64,000 bases of DNA from positions 5,456,001-5,520,000 of the forward strand of contig NZ_JALDST010000001.1 in assembly GCF_022747945.1 (NCBI RefSeq), in the 5' to 3' direction. The DNA is from Micromonospora sp. R77. Lineage in GTDB: Bacteria; Actinomycetota; Actinomycetes; Mycobacteriales; Micromonosporaceae. A program made the position numbers and the translations under genes. Under the pieces are notes generated by a model. The model saw only the letters and a program-made list of their open reading frames with translations. It ran no database searches and was not told where the DNA came from. Shown here piece by piece: positions 46,226 to 54,107 of this stretch; the stretch's first letter is position 1; every line of letters starts with the position of its first letter.

Positions 46226-46292
46226 CATGATCGTTTGCACTTCACGGCTGTGACACGCCGGGCCGAAGTGCCGGCAACGTCAAAGGATCATG
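46226..46292. repeat. Long hairpin bounded by CATGATC / GATCATG
   Basis: CATGATC (46226-46232) and GATCATG (46286-46292) are the outer arms. Inner pairs are TTGC with GCAA and CACTTC with GAAGTG. It follows the acyl-CoA ligase gene by 16 bases and resembles the element at 16643-16714. Confidence 0.5.
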
Positions 46293-46406
46293 GCCCCGCT
46301 TAGCAGGTCGAGCCGTTCGACGGGGGTTGTCCACAGCGAGGACGTCGTCCACAGGCGACGGTGGTTGGCGTTGCTCCACGGGCCGGGGTGGGGGAGCGTC
46401 GGTCGG

Positions 46407-47489
46407 GTGAACGGGGTGCTCCAGGCGTTGGTGGACCAGGGTGGCGGGCTGGTGACCCGGGCGTTGGCCGGGCAGGTCGTGCCGGAGTCCGCGCTGCGGG
46501 CCGCCCGGCAATCCGGCCACCTCGTCCGGGTGCTGCCGGAGGTCTACGTCGACGCCAGACTGGTGCGAACCGGGCCCGACGCCCGCCCGACGGGGATCGA
46601 GGTGGACCGTCAAGTCGAGTCGGGGCTCGGCCACCGAGTGGAGTCGGGGGTGGACCGCCGAGTGGGACCGTCGCGGAGCACGGTCGCCCCGTCAAGGTCA
46701 GGGCCGGCTGGCACGCTTGCGCTGCTCGGGCGCCTGGGCCCCGAGCTGGCGCGTCGTGCCGCGCTGGCCCATGCCGACGGGCGAGGGGCACTGGGCAACG
46801 TGACTGCCCTCGACGTGTGGGGCCTGCGCGCCCAGCATCCCGGGGAACCGGTGCACCTCGACGTGCCGGGCGGGTGCGGCCTCCGCAGCCGCCCCCACCT
46901 GCGGGTGCACCACCGCGAGGGCTTCGTGGTCGAGCCGCCCCAGGCGATCACCCGCGCCGGCCTCCCCGTCGTACGCCTGGAACGTGCCCTGGTCGACGCG
47001 TGGCCGGCGCTGCCCCCGGTCGACCGTGCGGCTCCGCTGATCCGCGCGGTCAACGACCGGCTCACCACGCCCGAGCGGGTGTCGGTGGCGCTCGCCGACG
47101 CGCCGAGGTTGGCCGGCCGGGCGGACCTGCGGGCGTTGCTCACCCGGCTCGCCGCCGGCTGCCGCAGCCCGCTGGAGATCTGGGGCCACGACCACGTCTT
47201 CACCGGTCCCGACCTGCCGGTGTTCCAGCGCCAGGTACGCATCCAGGCGCGGAGGCGCAGCGTCTACCTCGACGTGTACGCCGCACGCGAGCGGGTCGAC
47301 TTCGAGCTGGACGGCGCCACCACGCACGGCGACCGCCGGCAGCGGGAGATCGACCTGCGGCGGGACGCGCTGCTGGCCACTCTCGGCATCCTGGTGGTCC
47401 GCTTCACCCACCGCCGCTTGGTGCACGAAACCGACGATGTGCGCCGGGAGATCCGCGCCATCCTCGCCGACCGCCGCCGTGAAGGCTGA
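46407..47489 (+). CDS. AbiEi-like N-terminal domain with DUF559 (Vsr-like) C-terminus
   Basis: 360 residues from GTG 46407. The N-terminus (LVDQGGGLVTRALAGQVVPESALRAARQSG) is a short winged-helix AbiEi-like segment, with VPESALRAARQSGHLVRV clear. The C-terminus has the DUF559 endonuclease-like fold: VYLDVYAARERVDFELDGATTHGDR, seen as RVDFELDG, then RQREIDLRRDALLATLGILVVRFTHR. The D-x-ELDG-xxxH pattern of the Vsr-like active site is kept. Between them is a low-complexity, polar stretch. No partner toxin (AbiEii) is adjacent, so this is not a normal abortive-infection pair; its role is unknown. Confidence 0.7.
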   Translation: MNGVLQALVDQGGGLVTRALAGQVVPESALRAARQSGHLVRVLPEVYVDARLVRTGPDARPTGIEVDRQVESGLGHRVESGVDRRVGPSRSTVAPSRSGPAGTLALLGRLGPELARRAALAHADGRGALGNVTALDVWGLRAQHPGEPVHLDVPGGCGLRSRPHLRVHHREGFVVEPPQAITRAGLPVVRLERALVDAWPALPPVDRAAPLIRAVNDRLTTPERVSVALADAPRLAGRADLRALLTRLAAGCRSPLEIWGHDHVFTGPDLPVFQRQVRIQARRRSVYLDVYAARERVDFELDGATTHGDRRQREIDLRRDALLATLGILVVRFTHRRLVHETDDVRREIRAILADRRREG

Positions 47490-47518
47490 TCTGTCGACGC
47501 TGCTGTCCAGCTGACCGG

Positions 47519-47935
47519 TCAGTCGCGCAGCGTACGCAGGATGCGCGCGAGGTCGGCGCGGTCGGCCGGGCTGAGGTCGCCGAAGAAGCGGGCCGCCTCG
47601 GCGTCCCGGGCGGCCCGGATGGCGGCGCCGACGCGGGTCCCCTCGGCGGTGAGGGCGACGAGGGTGGCGCGTCGGTCGTCGGGGTCGGGCCGGCGCTCGA
47701 CCAGGCCGCGCTCCTGGAGGCCGTCGACCACCTCGGTGGTGGAGCGGGGGGCGATGTGCAGGTGGTCGGCGAGGGTGCTGAGCCGCAGCGCGCCGTGGCG
47801 CATCAGCACGGCGAGCGCCCGCGCGTGCCCGGGGTTGATCTCCCACGGTTCGAGGGTGCGGCGGGACTGGTGGCGCAGTCGTCGGGCCACCGCCCAGAAC
47901 ACCTCCGCCAGGCTCTCCTCGTCGTCTCCCGTCAC
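47519..47935 (-). CDS. MarR-family regulator
   Basis: 138 residues from GTG 47935. Winged helix with LRLSTLADHLHIAPRSTTEVVDGLQERGL and the wing VERRPDPDDRRATLVALTAEG, seen as RRPDPDDRRATLVALT. Divergent from an ABC exporter across two palindromes (47947-47962 and 47964-47982), which it most likely binds. This is the usual layout for drug-inducible export. Ligand unknown. Confidence 0.88.
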   Translation of the reverse strand: MTGDDEESLAEVFWAVARRLRHQSRRTLEPWEINPGHARALAVLMRHGALRLSTLADHLHIAPRSTTEVVDGLQERGLVERRPDPDDRRATLVALTAEGTRVGAAIRAARDAEAARFFGDLSPADRADLARILRTLRD

Positions 47936-47946
47936 GGGAATACGGT

Positions 47947-47982
47947 AACAGCACTTGCTGTTGTTGCCTCATGATGAGGTAA
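47947..47982. promoter_or_regulatory. Two adjacent palindromes, probable MarR operators
   Basis: AACAGCA-CT-TGCTGTT (47947-47962) has perfect seven-base arms. One base later, TTGCCTCATGATGAGGTAA (47964-47982) has six-base inner arms plus outer TT/AA. They fill the space between the MarR gene and the ABC exporter gene and could repress both. Confidence 0.7.
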
Positions 47983-48014
47983 CCTCAGCATTGTTCGACA
48001 GTCTCCGACAGGAA

Positions 48015-49820
48015 GTGGGCATCCCCTTGGAAGCACCCCGGGAAGGCCGCAGCGGCGGCCACCGTACCGTCAGCGCCGCCGAGAAGGCGCAGGCCCGACA
48101 GGTCTCGCTGCGCCGCATCGGCCGGCTCTTCGTCGCCCACCGCTGGCAGCTCGCCGTGGTGGTCGCGATCATCGTGGCGTCGTCCGTCCTCGCGATGGCG
48201 TCGCCGTTCCTCCTGCGTACCGTGATCGACCGGGCCCTCCCGGAGCGTGACCTGACCCTGCTGGCCTGGCTGGTCGCCGGCATGGTCGCGGTCGCGGCCG
48301 TGACTTCCGTGCTCGGCGTGGTGCAGACCTGGATCTCCACCCGGGTCGGCCAGGAGGTCATGCACCGGCTGCGCACCGACGTCTTCGCGCACCTGCAACG
48401 TCAGTCGATCGCCTTCTTCACCCGCACCCGCACCGGCGAGGTGCAGTCCCGGATCACCAACGACATCGGCGGCATGCAGACCGTCGTCACCTCCACCGCG
48501 ACCTCGATCGCGGCGAATCTCACCACCGTGGTCGCCACCGCCGTCGCGATGGCGGCGCTGTCCTGGCGGCTCTCCCTGGTGTCGCTGGTGGTGCTGCCCC
48601 CGGCGATCTGGCTGACCCGGCGGGTGGCCCGGCTGCGCCGCGAGATCACCGCCCGCCGCCAGCGCGAACTGGCCGACCTCAACGTCACCGTCGAGGAGGG
48701 GCTGTCGATCAGCGGCGTGCAGCTCGCCAAGACCCTCGGCGCCGGCCCCACCCTGGTCGAACGCTTCACCGCGTCGTCGGCGCGGCTGGTCGACCTGGAA
48801 CTCCGCTCGGAGCTGGCCGGGCGCTGGCGGATGGCCTCGATGAGCGTCATCTTCGCCGCCATCCCGGCGGTGATCTATCTCAGCGCCGGTCTGCCGGTCA
48901 CCGCCGGCACGCTGAGCATCGGCACCCTGGTCGCCTTCACCGCCCTCCAGGGCGGCCTGTTCCGGCCACTGATGGGGCTGCTCAACGTGGGCGTGTCGCT
49001 GACCGCCTCGCTGGCGCTCTTCGCCCGGATCTTCGAATACCTGGACCTGCCAATCGAGGTGGACGACCCGGTCCACCCGGTCGCGATCGAACCGGCCAGT
49101 GTGCGCGGGCACCTGCGCTTCACCGACGTCACCTTCAGCTATCCGGGCAGCGACACCGCCGCCGTGGCCGGCGTCAACCTGGACGTCCCGGCCGGCACCA
49201 GCCTGGCCCTGGTGGGGGAGACCGGCTCCGGCAAGAGCACCCTCGCCGGCCTGATCACCCGCTTCCACGACCCGGCCGCCGGCCGGGTCACCATCGACGG
49301 CGTCGACCTGCGCGACCTGCGCCTGGCCGACCTGGCCGCCGTCGTGGGCGTGGTCAGCCAGGAGACCTACCTGCTGCACACCACCGTGCGGGAAAACCTC
49401 CGGTACGCCCGGTCGGACGCCACCGACGCCGAGATCGAGGCCGCGGCGCGCGCCGCGCAGATCCACGACCTCATCGTCGCCCTCCCCGACGGGTACGACA
49501 CGGTCGTCGGCTCGCGCGGCCACCGCTTCTCCGGCGGCGAGAAGCAGCGCCTGGCCATCGCCCGTACGCTGCTGCGTGATCCCCGGATCCTGGTGCTGGA
49601 CGAGGCGACCAGCGCGCTGGACACCGAGACCGAGCGGGCCGTGCAGCGCGCCTTCGACGAGCTGTCGAGGGGCCGGACCGTGGTGACCATCGCGCACCGG
49701 CTCTCCACCGTGCGGGACGCCGACCAGATCGCGGTGCTCGACCACGGCCGGATCGTCGAGTCCGGCACCCACCGCAGCCTGCTCGCCCGCGCCGGCCGGT
49801 ACGCCGCCCTGGCCGCCTGA
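48015..49820 (+). CDS. ABC exporter, fused membrane and ATPase domains (drug/lipid type)
   Basis: About 601 residues. The start is uncertain among GTG 48015, TTG 48027 and TTG 47991; GGAAG at 48011-48015 fits TTG 48027 loosely. Six membrane helices (first at about residue 50) are followed by the ATPase: Walker A GETGSGKST, signature FSGGEKQR, Walker B ILVLDEATSALD and H-loop IAHRLST. The D-loop and Q-loop are normal, so it can work as a homodimer. Divergent MarR and the palindromes indicate inducible export of a toxic compound. Confidence 0.88.
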   Translation: MGIPLEAPREGRSGGHRTVSAAEKAQARQVSLRRIGRLFVAHRWQLAVVVAIIVASSVLAMASPFLLRTVIDRALPERDLTLLAWLVAGMVAVAAVTSVLGVVQTWISTRVGQEVMHRLRTDVFAHLQRQSIAFFTRTRTGEVQSRITNDIGGMQTVVTSTATSIAANLTTVVATAVAMAALSWRLSLVSLVVLPPAIWLTRRVARLRREITARRQRELADLNVTVEEGLSISGVQLAKTLGAGPTLVERFTASSARLVDLELRSELAGRWRMASMSVIFAAIPAVIYLSAGLPVTAGTLSIGTLVAFTALQGGLFRPLMGLLNVGVSLTASLALFARIFEYLDLPIEVDDPVHPVAIEPASVRGHLRFTDVTFSYPGSDTAAVAGVNLDVPAGTSLALVGETGSGKSTLAGLITRFHDPAAGRVTIDGVDLRDLRLADLAAVVGVVSQETYLLHTTVRENLRYARSDATDAEIEAAARAAQIHDLIVALPDGYDTVVGSRGHRFSGGEKQRLAIARTLLRDPRILVLDEATSALDTETERAVQRAFDELSRGRTVVTIAHRLSTVRDADQIAVLDHGRIVESGTHRSLLARAGRYAALAA

Positions 49821-49861
49821 AAACCCGATCTCGAACACGTGATCCCGGTCTCCGTCATGGG

Positions 49862-49873
49862 TAGAGTGGCGCG
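49862..49873 (+). promoter_or_regulatory. Leaderless -10 before the VOC gene
   Basis: TAGAGT (49862-49867) is six bases before GTG 49874. This matches the TANNNT pattern of leaderless actinobacterial genes; no ribosome binding site is seen. Confidence 0.55.
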
Positions 49874-50557
49874 GTGCATAACGGAGTGCAGGCTCAGGTG
49901 CCGGTGCTGTACGTCGCGGACGCCGACGCCGCACGGCGTTTCTACGCGGTGTTCGGCTACTCCGAGCAGCGCGCCGGGGGCGACGGCGAGTCCCGCTGGT
50001 CCTACCTCCAGTGCGGGGAGCTGACCCTGCTGCTGGCCGCGGTGAAGCCCCGGCTGGTCACCGTCGAGCTGCCGCTGCTGATCTACCTCTACGTCGACGA
50101 CGTGGCGGCGACGATCGAGCGCCTCACCGCCGCCGGCTATCCCGCCCAGCGCGCCGGCTATCCCGAGCACGCGCCCGGCGGCGAGTGCCGCACGACCGAC
50201 CCGGACGGCAACACCGTCCTGTTCGGGCAGCGCCGGGCCGTGCCCGAGCATGCCCGGGTCGCGCCCGACGGCGCCGAGGCCCGCTTCTCGCTGATCCGCC
50301 AGGCGGCCGAGGCGGTCAGCCGGCGTGGCGGCGCACCCGCGCACTGCCAGATCGGCAGCCCGCGCGGCGAGACGTGCACCGAGCCGGCCGAGGTGAAGCT
50401 CGCCGACTCGTGGGGCGACACGGTCTGGGGCTGCATGGCCCACGCCGACGAGGCGCTGCTCAACGCGCGCGGCGCCTTCCTCGCCACCGAGGACGGCCAG
50501 GGACTCGCCCAGTTTCTCGCCGCCCGCCATCCCCATTCGGAGCCCACCCCGATCTGA
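49874..50557 (+). CDS. VOC (glyoxalase-like) protein with C-terminal extension
   Basis: 227 residues from GTG 49874. The first 120 residues form a VOC fold (VLYVADADAARRFYAVFGY and ECRTTDPDGNTVLFGQR). The remaining 100 residues resemble no enzyme I can name. They contain GAPAHCQIGSPRGETCTEPAEVKL and GCMAHADEALLNARGAFLATED, with Cys and His residues that could bind a metal or ligand. Substrate unknown; resistance to a small molecule is one possibility. It stands as a leaderless single gene. Confidence 0.75.
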   Translation: MHNGVQAQVPVLYVADADAARRFYAVFGYSEQRAGGDGESRWSYLQCGELTLLLAAVKPRLVTVELPLLIYLYVDDVAATIERLTAAGYPAQRAGYPEHAPGGECRTTDPDGNTVLFGQRRAVPEHARVAPDGAEARFSLIRQAAEAVSRRGGAPAHCQIGSPRGETCTEPAEVKLADSWGDTVWGCMAHADEALLNARGAFLATEDGQGLAQFLAARHPHSEPTPI

Positions 50558-50618
50558 GCACGGCTGTCCGCGCGGGCCGACGAAACCCGTGCTCAACAGC
50601 AGGTAAGGTCGCTGGGCC

Positions 50619-50631
50619 TATGCTCTGCCAC
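50619..50631 (+). promoter_or_regulatory. Leaderless -10 before the SpoIIE phosphatase gene
   Basis: TATGCT (50619-50624) is seven bases before GTG 50632. This decides the start, because ATG 50620 lies inside the hexamer. Confidence 0.5.
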
Positions 50632-51894
50632 GTGAGCGAGAAGCGGTGGAGCGGCGTGGACCTGGGCAAGGTGCTGCGTGCCGTCGAGGACGCCGCTCCG
50701 GTCGAGGCGGTGGAGGCGGTCACCCGGGGGATCGGCGTCGACCTCGATGCCCTGTCGGCGTCGTTCCTCATCGCGGACATGAGCGGCCGGGCTCTCGTTC
50801 GGCTGGCCCATGTTCCCCTCGGCGGCCCGCCTGGACGGCGCCGGCAGGACGAGGACGTCGCCACCGTGCTGCCCTTCGACGGCGGGCCACCGGAACAGGC
50901 ACTGCGCTCCCAACGCGTGCAGGTCTGCCCGCGCGGTGATGATCACCTCGTGCTGGCGCCGGTCACCCAGCGGGGCGAGGCGATCGGGCTGCTGGAGATC
51001 TCCCTGCCGGTCGAGCCGGACGAGGCCGCGCTGGCCGAGATCTCCCGGGCCGCGCACGCGCTGGCGTTCGTGGTGATCGCCGCCCGCCGGCACACCGACC
51101 TGTTCGAGTGGGGTCAGCGGACCACTCCGTTCAACCTGGCCGCCGAGATCCAGCGCCGGCTGCTGCCCTCCTCGTTCACCTGCGAGGCCGGCTCGTTCAC
51201 CCTTTCGGCGTGGCTGGAGCCGGCGGCCAGCATCGGCGGGGACACCTTCGACTACAGCCTCGCGCGGAACCTGCTGCATCTGAGCCTCACCGACGCCGTG
51301 GGGCACGGCGTGCACAGCGCACTGACCGCGACGCTCTGCGTCGGCAGCCTGCGGCACACCCGTCGCCGGGGTCACACGTTGCTGGACCAGGCCCTCGCCG
51401 CGAACTCGGCGCTGATCGAGAACCCACCGGGCGGGTTCACCTTCGCTACCGGACTTCTCGGCCGGCTCGATCTGCGCACCGGCGTGCTGGCCATGATCAA
51501 CGCCGGCCACCCCACCCCGATCCTGGTGCGCGACGGAGCCGTCCACTCCGTCGCGCTGCCGGCCGATGCGCCCTTCGGCGTACTGCGGCAGGGCAGCTAC
51601 CGCACGACCGACGTGCCGCTGCGCCCCGGCGATCGGCTCGTCCTGGTCACCGACGGCATGCTGGAACGCGGCGCCGCCCTCCTCGACCTGTCCACGCGGC
51701 TGCCGGGCCTCGCCGAGCTGCACCCCAGGGAGGTCGTCCGCGTACTCGGCGATGCCGTCCTCGACGTCGCCGGCCCCACCCTGCCCGACGACGCCTGCCT
51801 GCTCGTCCTCGACTGGCACGGCGACCACGGCGACAACCGCTCCACCACGGCCGGCGCCGACCCGCACCGGGCCAGTGCCCTCCCGTACGTCTGA
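50632..51894 (+). CDS. PP2C-type SpoIIE phosphatase with GAF-like N-terminus
   Basis: 420 residues if the start is GTG 50632, which stands seven bases after a TATGCT -10 (leaderless); ATG 50620 lies within that hexamer. The N-terminal 150 residues look like a divergent GAF domain. The PP2C/SpoIIE domain follows: SIGGDTFDYS, LSLTDAVGHGVHSAL, MINAGHPTPILV and VLVTDGMLERG, with the Asp residues that bind manganese. It should dephosphorylate an anti-anti-sigma protein, feeding a partner-switching stress pathway. No STAS or RsbW gene is adjacent. Confidence 0.85.
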   Translation: MSEKRWSGVDLGKVLRAVEDAAPVEAVEAVTRGIGVDLDALSASFLIADMSGRALVRLAHVPLGGPPGRRRQDEDVATVLPFDGGPPEQALRSQRVQVCPRGDDHLVLAPVTQRGEAIGLLEISLPVEPDEAALAEISRAAHALAFVVIAARRHTDLFEWGQRTTPFNLAAEIQRRLLPSSFTCEAGSFTLSAWLEPAASIGGDTFDYSLARNLLHLSLTDAVGHGVHSALTATLCVGSLRHTRRRGHTLLDQALAANSALIENPPGGFTFATGLLGRLDLRTGVLAMINAGHPTPILVRDGAVHSVALPADAPFGVLRQGSYRTTDVPLRPGDRLVLVTDGMLERGAALLDLSTRLPGLAELHPREVVRVLGDAVLDVAGPTLPDDACLLVLDWHGDHGDNRSTTAGADPHRASALPYV

Positions 51895-51974
51895 TCGGAC
51901 GCTTGTTGATGCCCAGGCGCCAGCAGGGGCCAGTGGGTGAGGTTTCGGTCAGCCGGACAGGGTGGGCCTAGGAT

Positions 51975-52103
51975 CTCCTGCGCGACGTCCGCAACCAGGG
52001 CGTCTTCATGCGCGGCGTCAACGCCACCGCACCCGACCTGCTCGACCTGTGCTTCGCCCTCCAGGGCGAGGCGGGCATCCTGCCGTACTACTTCTACATG
52101 TCT
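51975..52103 (+). pseudogene. Remnant of a lysine 2,3-aminomutase (KamA)-family gene
   Basis: A 43-codon open stretch reads LLRDVRNQGVFMRGVNATAP, then LLDLCFALQ and ILPYYFYM. This matches the conserved NQ-x-VL-x-RGVN and ILPYYFY core of lysine 2,3-aminomutases. Upstream and downstream homology stops abruptly, there is no start, and the radical-SAM CxxxCxxC region is absent. It is a deletion remnant between the phosphatase and the DHFR-like gene. Confidence 0.7.
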
Positions 52104-52147
52104 GCTGAGCGTCGTTCCGTGGACTCCGGCAAGGAGTCCCTGCGGAG

Positions 52148-52753
52148 TCAGCTGACGCGGCGGTAGCGGATGTGGGTGGTCAGCGGGGAATGGAGCACCT
52201 CGACGGGTGCGAAGCCGAAGGACTCCACCCCGTCGAAGAGGCGCTCGCCCGACCCGAGCAGGACCGGTGCGATGTCGAGGGTGAACTCGTCGATCACGCC
52301 GGCGATCAGTGCCTGTCGGACGGTGGAAGCCCCGCCGGCGATGTCCACACCCTTCTCCCCGGCGGCCCGGCACGCGGCCGAGTAGGCCGCGTCGAAGCCG
52401 CCGGTGACGAAGTGGAAGGTCGTCCCACCCGCCATCCGGATCGGGTCACGTTCGTGATGGGTCAGCACGAACACCGGCGCGTGGTACGGCGGTTCGGGGC
52501 CCCACCACCCCGTCCATTCCTCGTCCCAGTCCCCGCGGATCGGGCCGAACATGTTCCGACCCATCACGTACGCGCCCCGGGGGCGCATGAGCCACTCGGT
52601 CGCGACCCGGTCGGCCTCGGTGGCTCGCGGGTCGCCGATGTGCCAGCCGTGCAGCTCCTGCCCCCGCTTGCCCAGGGGGTGCTCGCGGCTCTGGTCCGGC
52701 CCGGCGACGAAGCCGTCCAGCGAGATCGACATGTGGCAGGTGGTGTCCGGCAC
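52148..52753 (-). CDS. Dihydrofolate-reductase-fold protein (RibD C-terminal-like)
   Basis: 201 residues from GTG 52753, with GGGAG six bases upstream. It has MSISLDGFVAGPDQSREHPLG at the start, YVMGRNMFGPIRGDWDEEW in the middle and GGASTVRQALIAGVIDEFTL, seen as DIAGGASTVRQALIAG. These features match the group of small DHFR-like proteins common in actinobacteria, related to YyaP/YwjB. NADPH binding is likely; the substrate is unknown. It stands alone. Confidence 0.82.
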   Translation of the reverse strand: MPDTTCHMSISLDGFVAGPDQSREHPLGKRGQELHGWHIGDPRATEADRVATEWLMRPRGAYVMGRNMFGPIRGDWDEEWTGWWGPEPPYHAPVFVLTHHERDPIRMAGGTTFHFVTGGFDAAYSAACRAAGEKGVDIAGGASTVRQALIAGVIDEFTLDIAPVLLGSGERLFDGVESFGFAPVEVLHSPLTTHIRYRRVS

Positions 52754-52848
52754 CGCGAACTCCCGAACGACTGCGAGGTGTGAACGGTCGTGCGGACCGT
52801 AGCAGGTGGTGCCGACGCAAGGGCTGGACACGGGTGGCGACGTGCAGG

Positions 52849-53118
52849 TCAGACCGACCGCTGACCGCCTCCGGCGGCGATGCGCTGCCTGGATGGGGTG
52901 ACGCTGGCGCGGCGCAGGCCGGCGAGTTGGACATAGATCTCCCGCTTGGCGGTCGCGTTGCCGCGCCGGTTGATGACGTAGCCGGTGAGCCAGACCCAGC
53001 CGGCATAGGTGGGGCGGTCGCAGACCGAGACGACGCGGAAGGTCAGCGCGCGGTCGCCGGCGAACTGCACCGAAGCGCGGCCGTCGATCCGGAGCAGGTC
53101 GCCTGGTTTCGGGCGCAC
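52849..53118 (-). CDS. Hypothetical protein paired with a DivIVA-like protein
   Basis: 89 residues from GTG 53118, two bases after the TAG of the upstream gene, so translation is coupled. It contains PKPGDLLRIDGRASVQFAGD, FRVVSVCDRPTYAGWVWLTG and AKREIYVQLAGLRRA. I recall similar small proteins in multiple copies in Micromonospora genomes, but no function is known. All-beta character is likely. Confidence 0.65.
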   Translation of the reverse strand: MRPKPGDLLRIDGRASVQFAGDRALTFRVVSVCDRPTYAGWVWLTGYVINRRGNATAKREIYVQLAGLRRASVTPSRQRIAAGGGQRSV

Positions 53119-53120
53119 GG

Positions 53121-53393
53121 CTACCAGTGGCCGGCGTTCGGCGGGCGGCACTCGCGGGCGTGCCTGGTCTGCCAGTCGCGCAGCGCCCGCTTGAGCCGGT
53201 CGTTCTCCTCGCTGAGCAGGCTCATCTGCTGGTGGAGGGCGTTCAGTTCGTCGGCCACCTCGGCCTGGAAGTCGCGTACCTGATCGGGGTCGACGCCGCG
53301 CCGACGCGGCGCGAACGCGCGGGTCCGCACCTCGTGCGGGGTCAACCGGGTGGGGGTCCCGTAGAGCCGGCCGGAGCGATACACCTGGGCCAC
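53121..53393 (-). CDS. Small DivIVA-domain protein
   Basis: 90 residues from GTG 53393, with AAAGGA six bases upstream. LTPHEVRTRAFAPRRRGVDPDQV is the N-terminal DivIVA signature (clear as TRAFAPRRRGVDPDQVRDF). A coiled coil (about 45-75) follows. At 90 residues it is much shorter than the DivIVA/Wag31 pole protein, so it probably does not mark growing poles. The tail ECRPPNAGHW is polar. It is the first of a minus-strand pair and lies in an accessory, lower-G+C region. Confidence 0.75.
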   Translation of the reverse strand: MAQVYRSGRLYGTPTRLTPHEVRTRAFAPRRRGVDPDQVRDFQAEVADELNALHQQMSLLSEENDRLKRALRDWQTRHARECRPPNAGHW

Positions 53394-53700
53394 GTCGGTC
53401 CTTTCCTCAGGCAGGCGGGAGCACGGAGGGTCGGTGGGTGGAAGGGCGGGCCGTCCGCATGCCGGCCGCGGGCGGCCCGCCCGCCCCGCCGCCGCAGCTC
53501 AGATCAGCGGTACGACAGCGGAGCAGTCCGGTGGGTCGGGACGGGCACGCGCACCCGCCCCGACCAGGGGGATGAGCCGAACTCGTTGCCACGCGAGGAG
53601 CGGCTCTGCTCCAACATAACTAGGGAACATAGGGAAGTCAAAGCACGTTGTTTAGACATTCGAGTTGTGATCGAATTCGGGTTGCCACGCGAGGAGTGAC
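53394..53700. other. 307-base divergent intergenic region with direct repeats
   Basis: It separates the DivIVA-like gene (minus) and the GntR gene (plus). The part near 53610-53680 is clearly AT-richer than the surroundings. AACATA occurs at 53613 and 53626, and AGGGAA at 53622 and 53631, making a possible GntR-bound array. A 16-base direct repeat is listed separately. No ORF or RNA gene is seen. Confidence 0.6.
53585..53696. repeat. 16-base direct repeat flanking the GntR promoter
   Basis: GTTGCCACGCGAGGAG occurs at 53585-53600 and again at 53681-53696, 96 bases apart. The second copy supplies the GAGGAG ribosome binding site of the GntR gene. Similarity extends weakly upstream (CGAA-TCG), suggesting duplication of a 5' leader. 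Confidence 0.8.
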
Positions 53701-53940
53701 ATGCCCGAATCAGCCGGATATCTACGCATCGCCGACGACGTGATCGCTGACGTCAGGTCGGGAAAGCTCAGGCCAGGCGACCGGTTGCCGTCTGTTGCCG
53801 ATACGCGCGCGGTCTATGGCGTCAGCTATGGGACCGTGCAGTTGGCCTACGTCCGTCTCGAAGCCCTACGGGTGATCCGGCGGCAGCAGGGCAAGGGTGT
53901 CTTCGTCACCGATCCGAAGACCTGGATGCGGGAGCCGTAG
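53701..53940 (+). CDS. Small GntR-family DNA-binding protein
   Basis: 79 residues from ATG 53701, with GAGGAG five bases upstream. It has only the GntR winged helix: YLRIADDVIADVRSGKLRPGDRLPS, clear as GKLRPGDRLPSVADT, then YGVSYGTVQLAYVRLEALRV and QGKGVFV. There is no ligand domain. Such minimal GntR proteins resemble the KorSA-type repressors of actinomycete integrative elements and plasmids. Repeats upstream may be its operator. Codon use is less GC-biased than in the flanking genes, hinting at transfer. Confidence 0.8.
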   Translation: MPESAGYLRIADDVIADVRSGKLRPGDRLPSVADTRAVYGVSYGTVQLAYVRLEALRVIRRQQGKGVFVTDPKTWMREP

Positions 53941-53999
53941 GTAGCGACCCGGCGACGGGAACCGGCCTTACGGGTACCCCGTCCCGTTCACGGGACGAC

Positions 54000-54107
54000 T
54001 AGAGTCCTCGCGTGAACCTGCTCCTGTCCGGCCCGCAGGAGCAGGTCGGGAAGTGGAGAACGGACCCGCCGCGGCGGGCGATCGGGGGGACACGACGTGA
54101 CCACTGA
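54000..54107 (+). promoter_or_regulatory. Leaderless-type promoter and possible 31-codon leader ORF
   Basis: TAGAGT (54000-54005) is six bases before GTG 54012, exactly as in front of the VOC gene. From this GTG a 31-codon frame runs to TGA 54105-54107, overlapping the next gene's GTG 54097 in another frame. Codons aga, aca and cga are uncharacteristic, so it may be only a 5' leader. Hairpin CTGCTCCTG with CAGGAGCAG lies inside it. Confidence 0.4.

Noticed and set aside
46407..47489. AbiE abortive-infection system
   Set aside because: Only an AbiEi-like segment is present; there is no AbiEii-type nucleotidyltransferase next to it and the C-terminus is DUF559.
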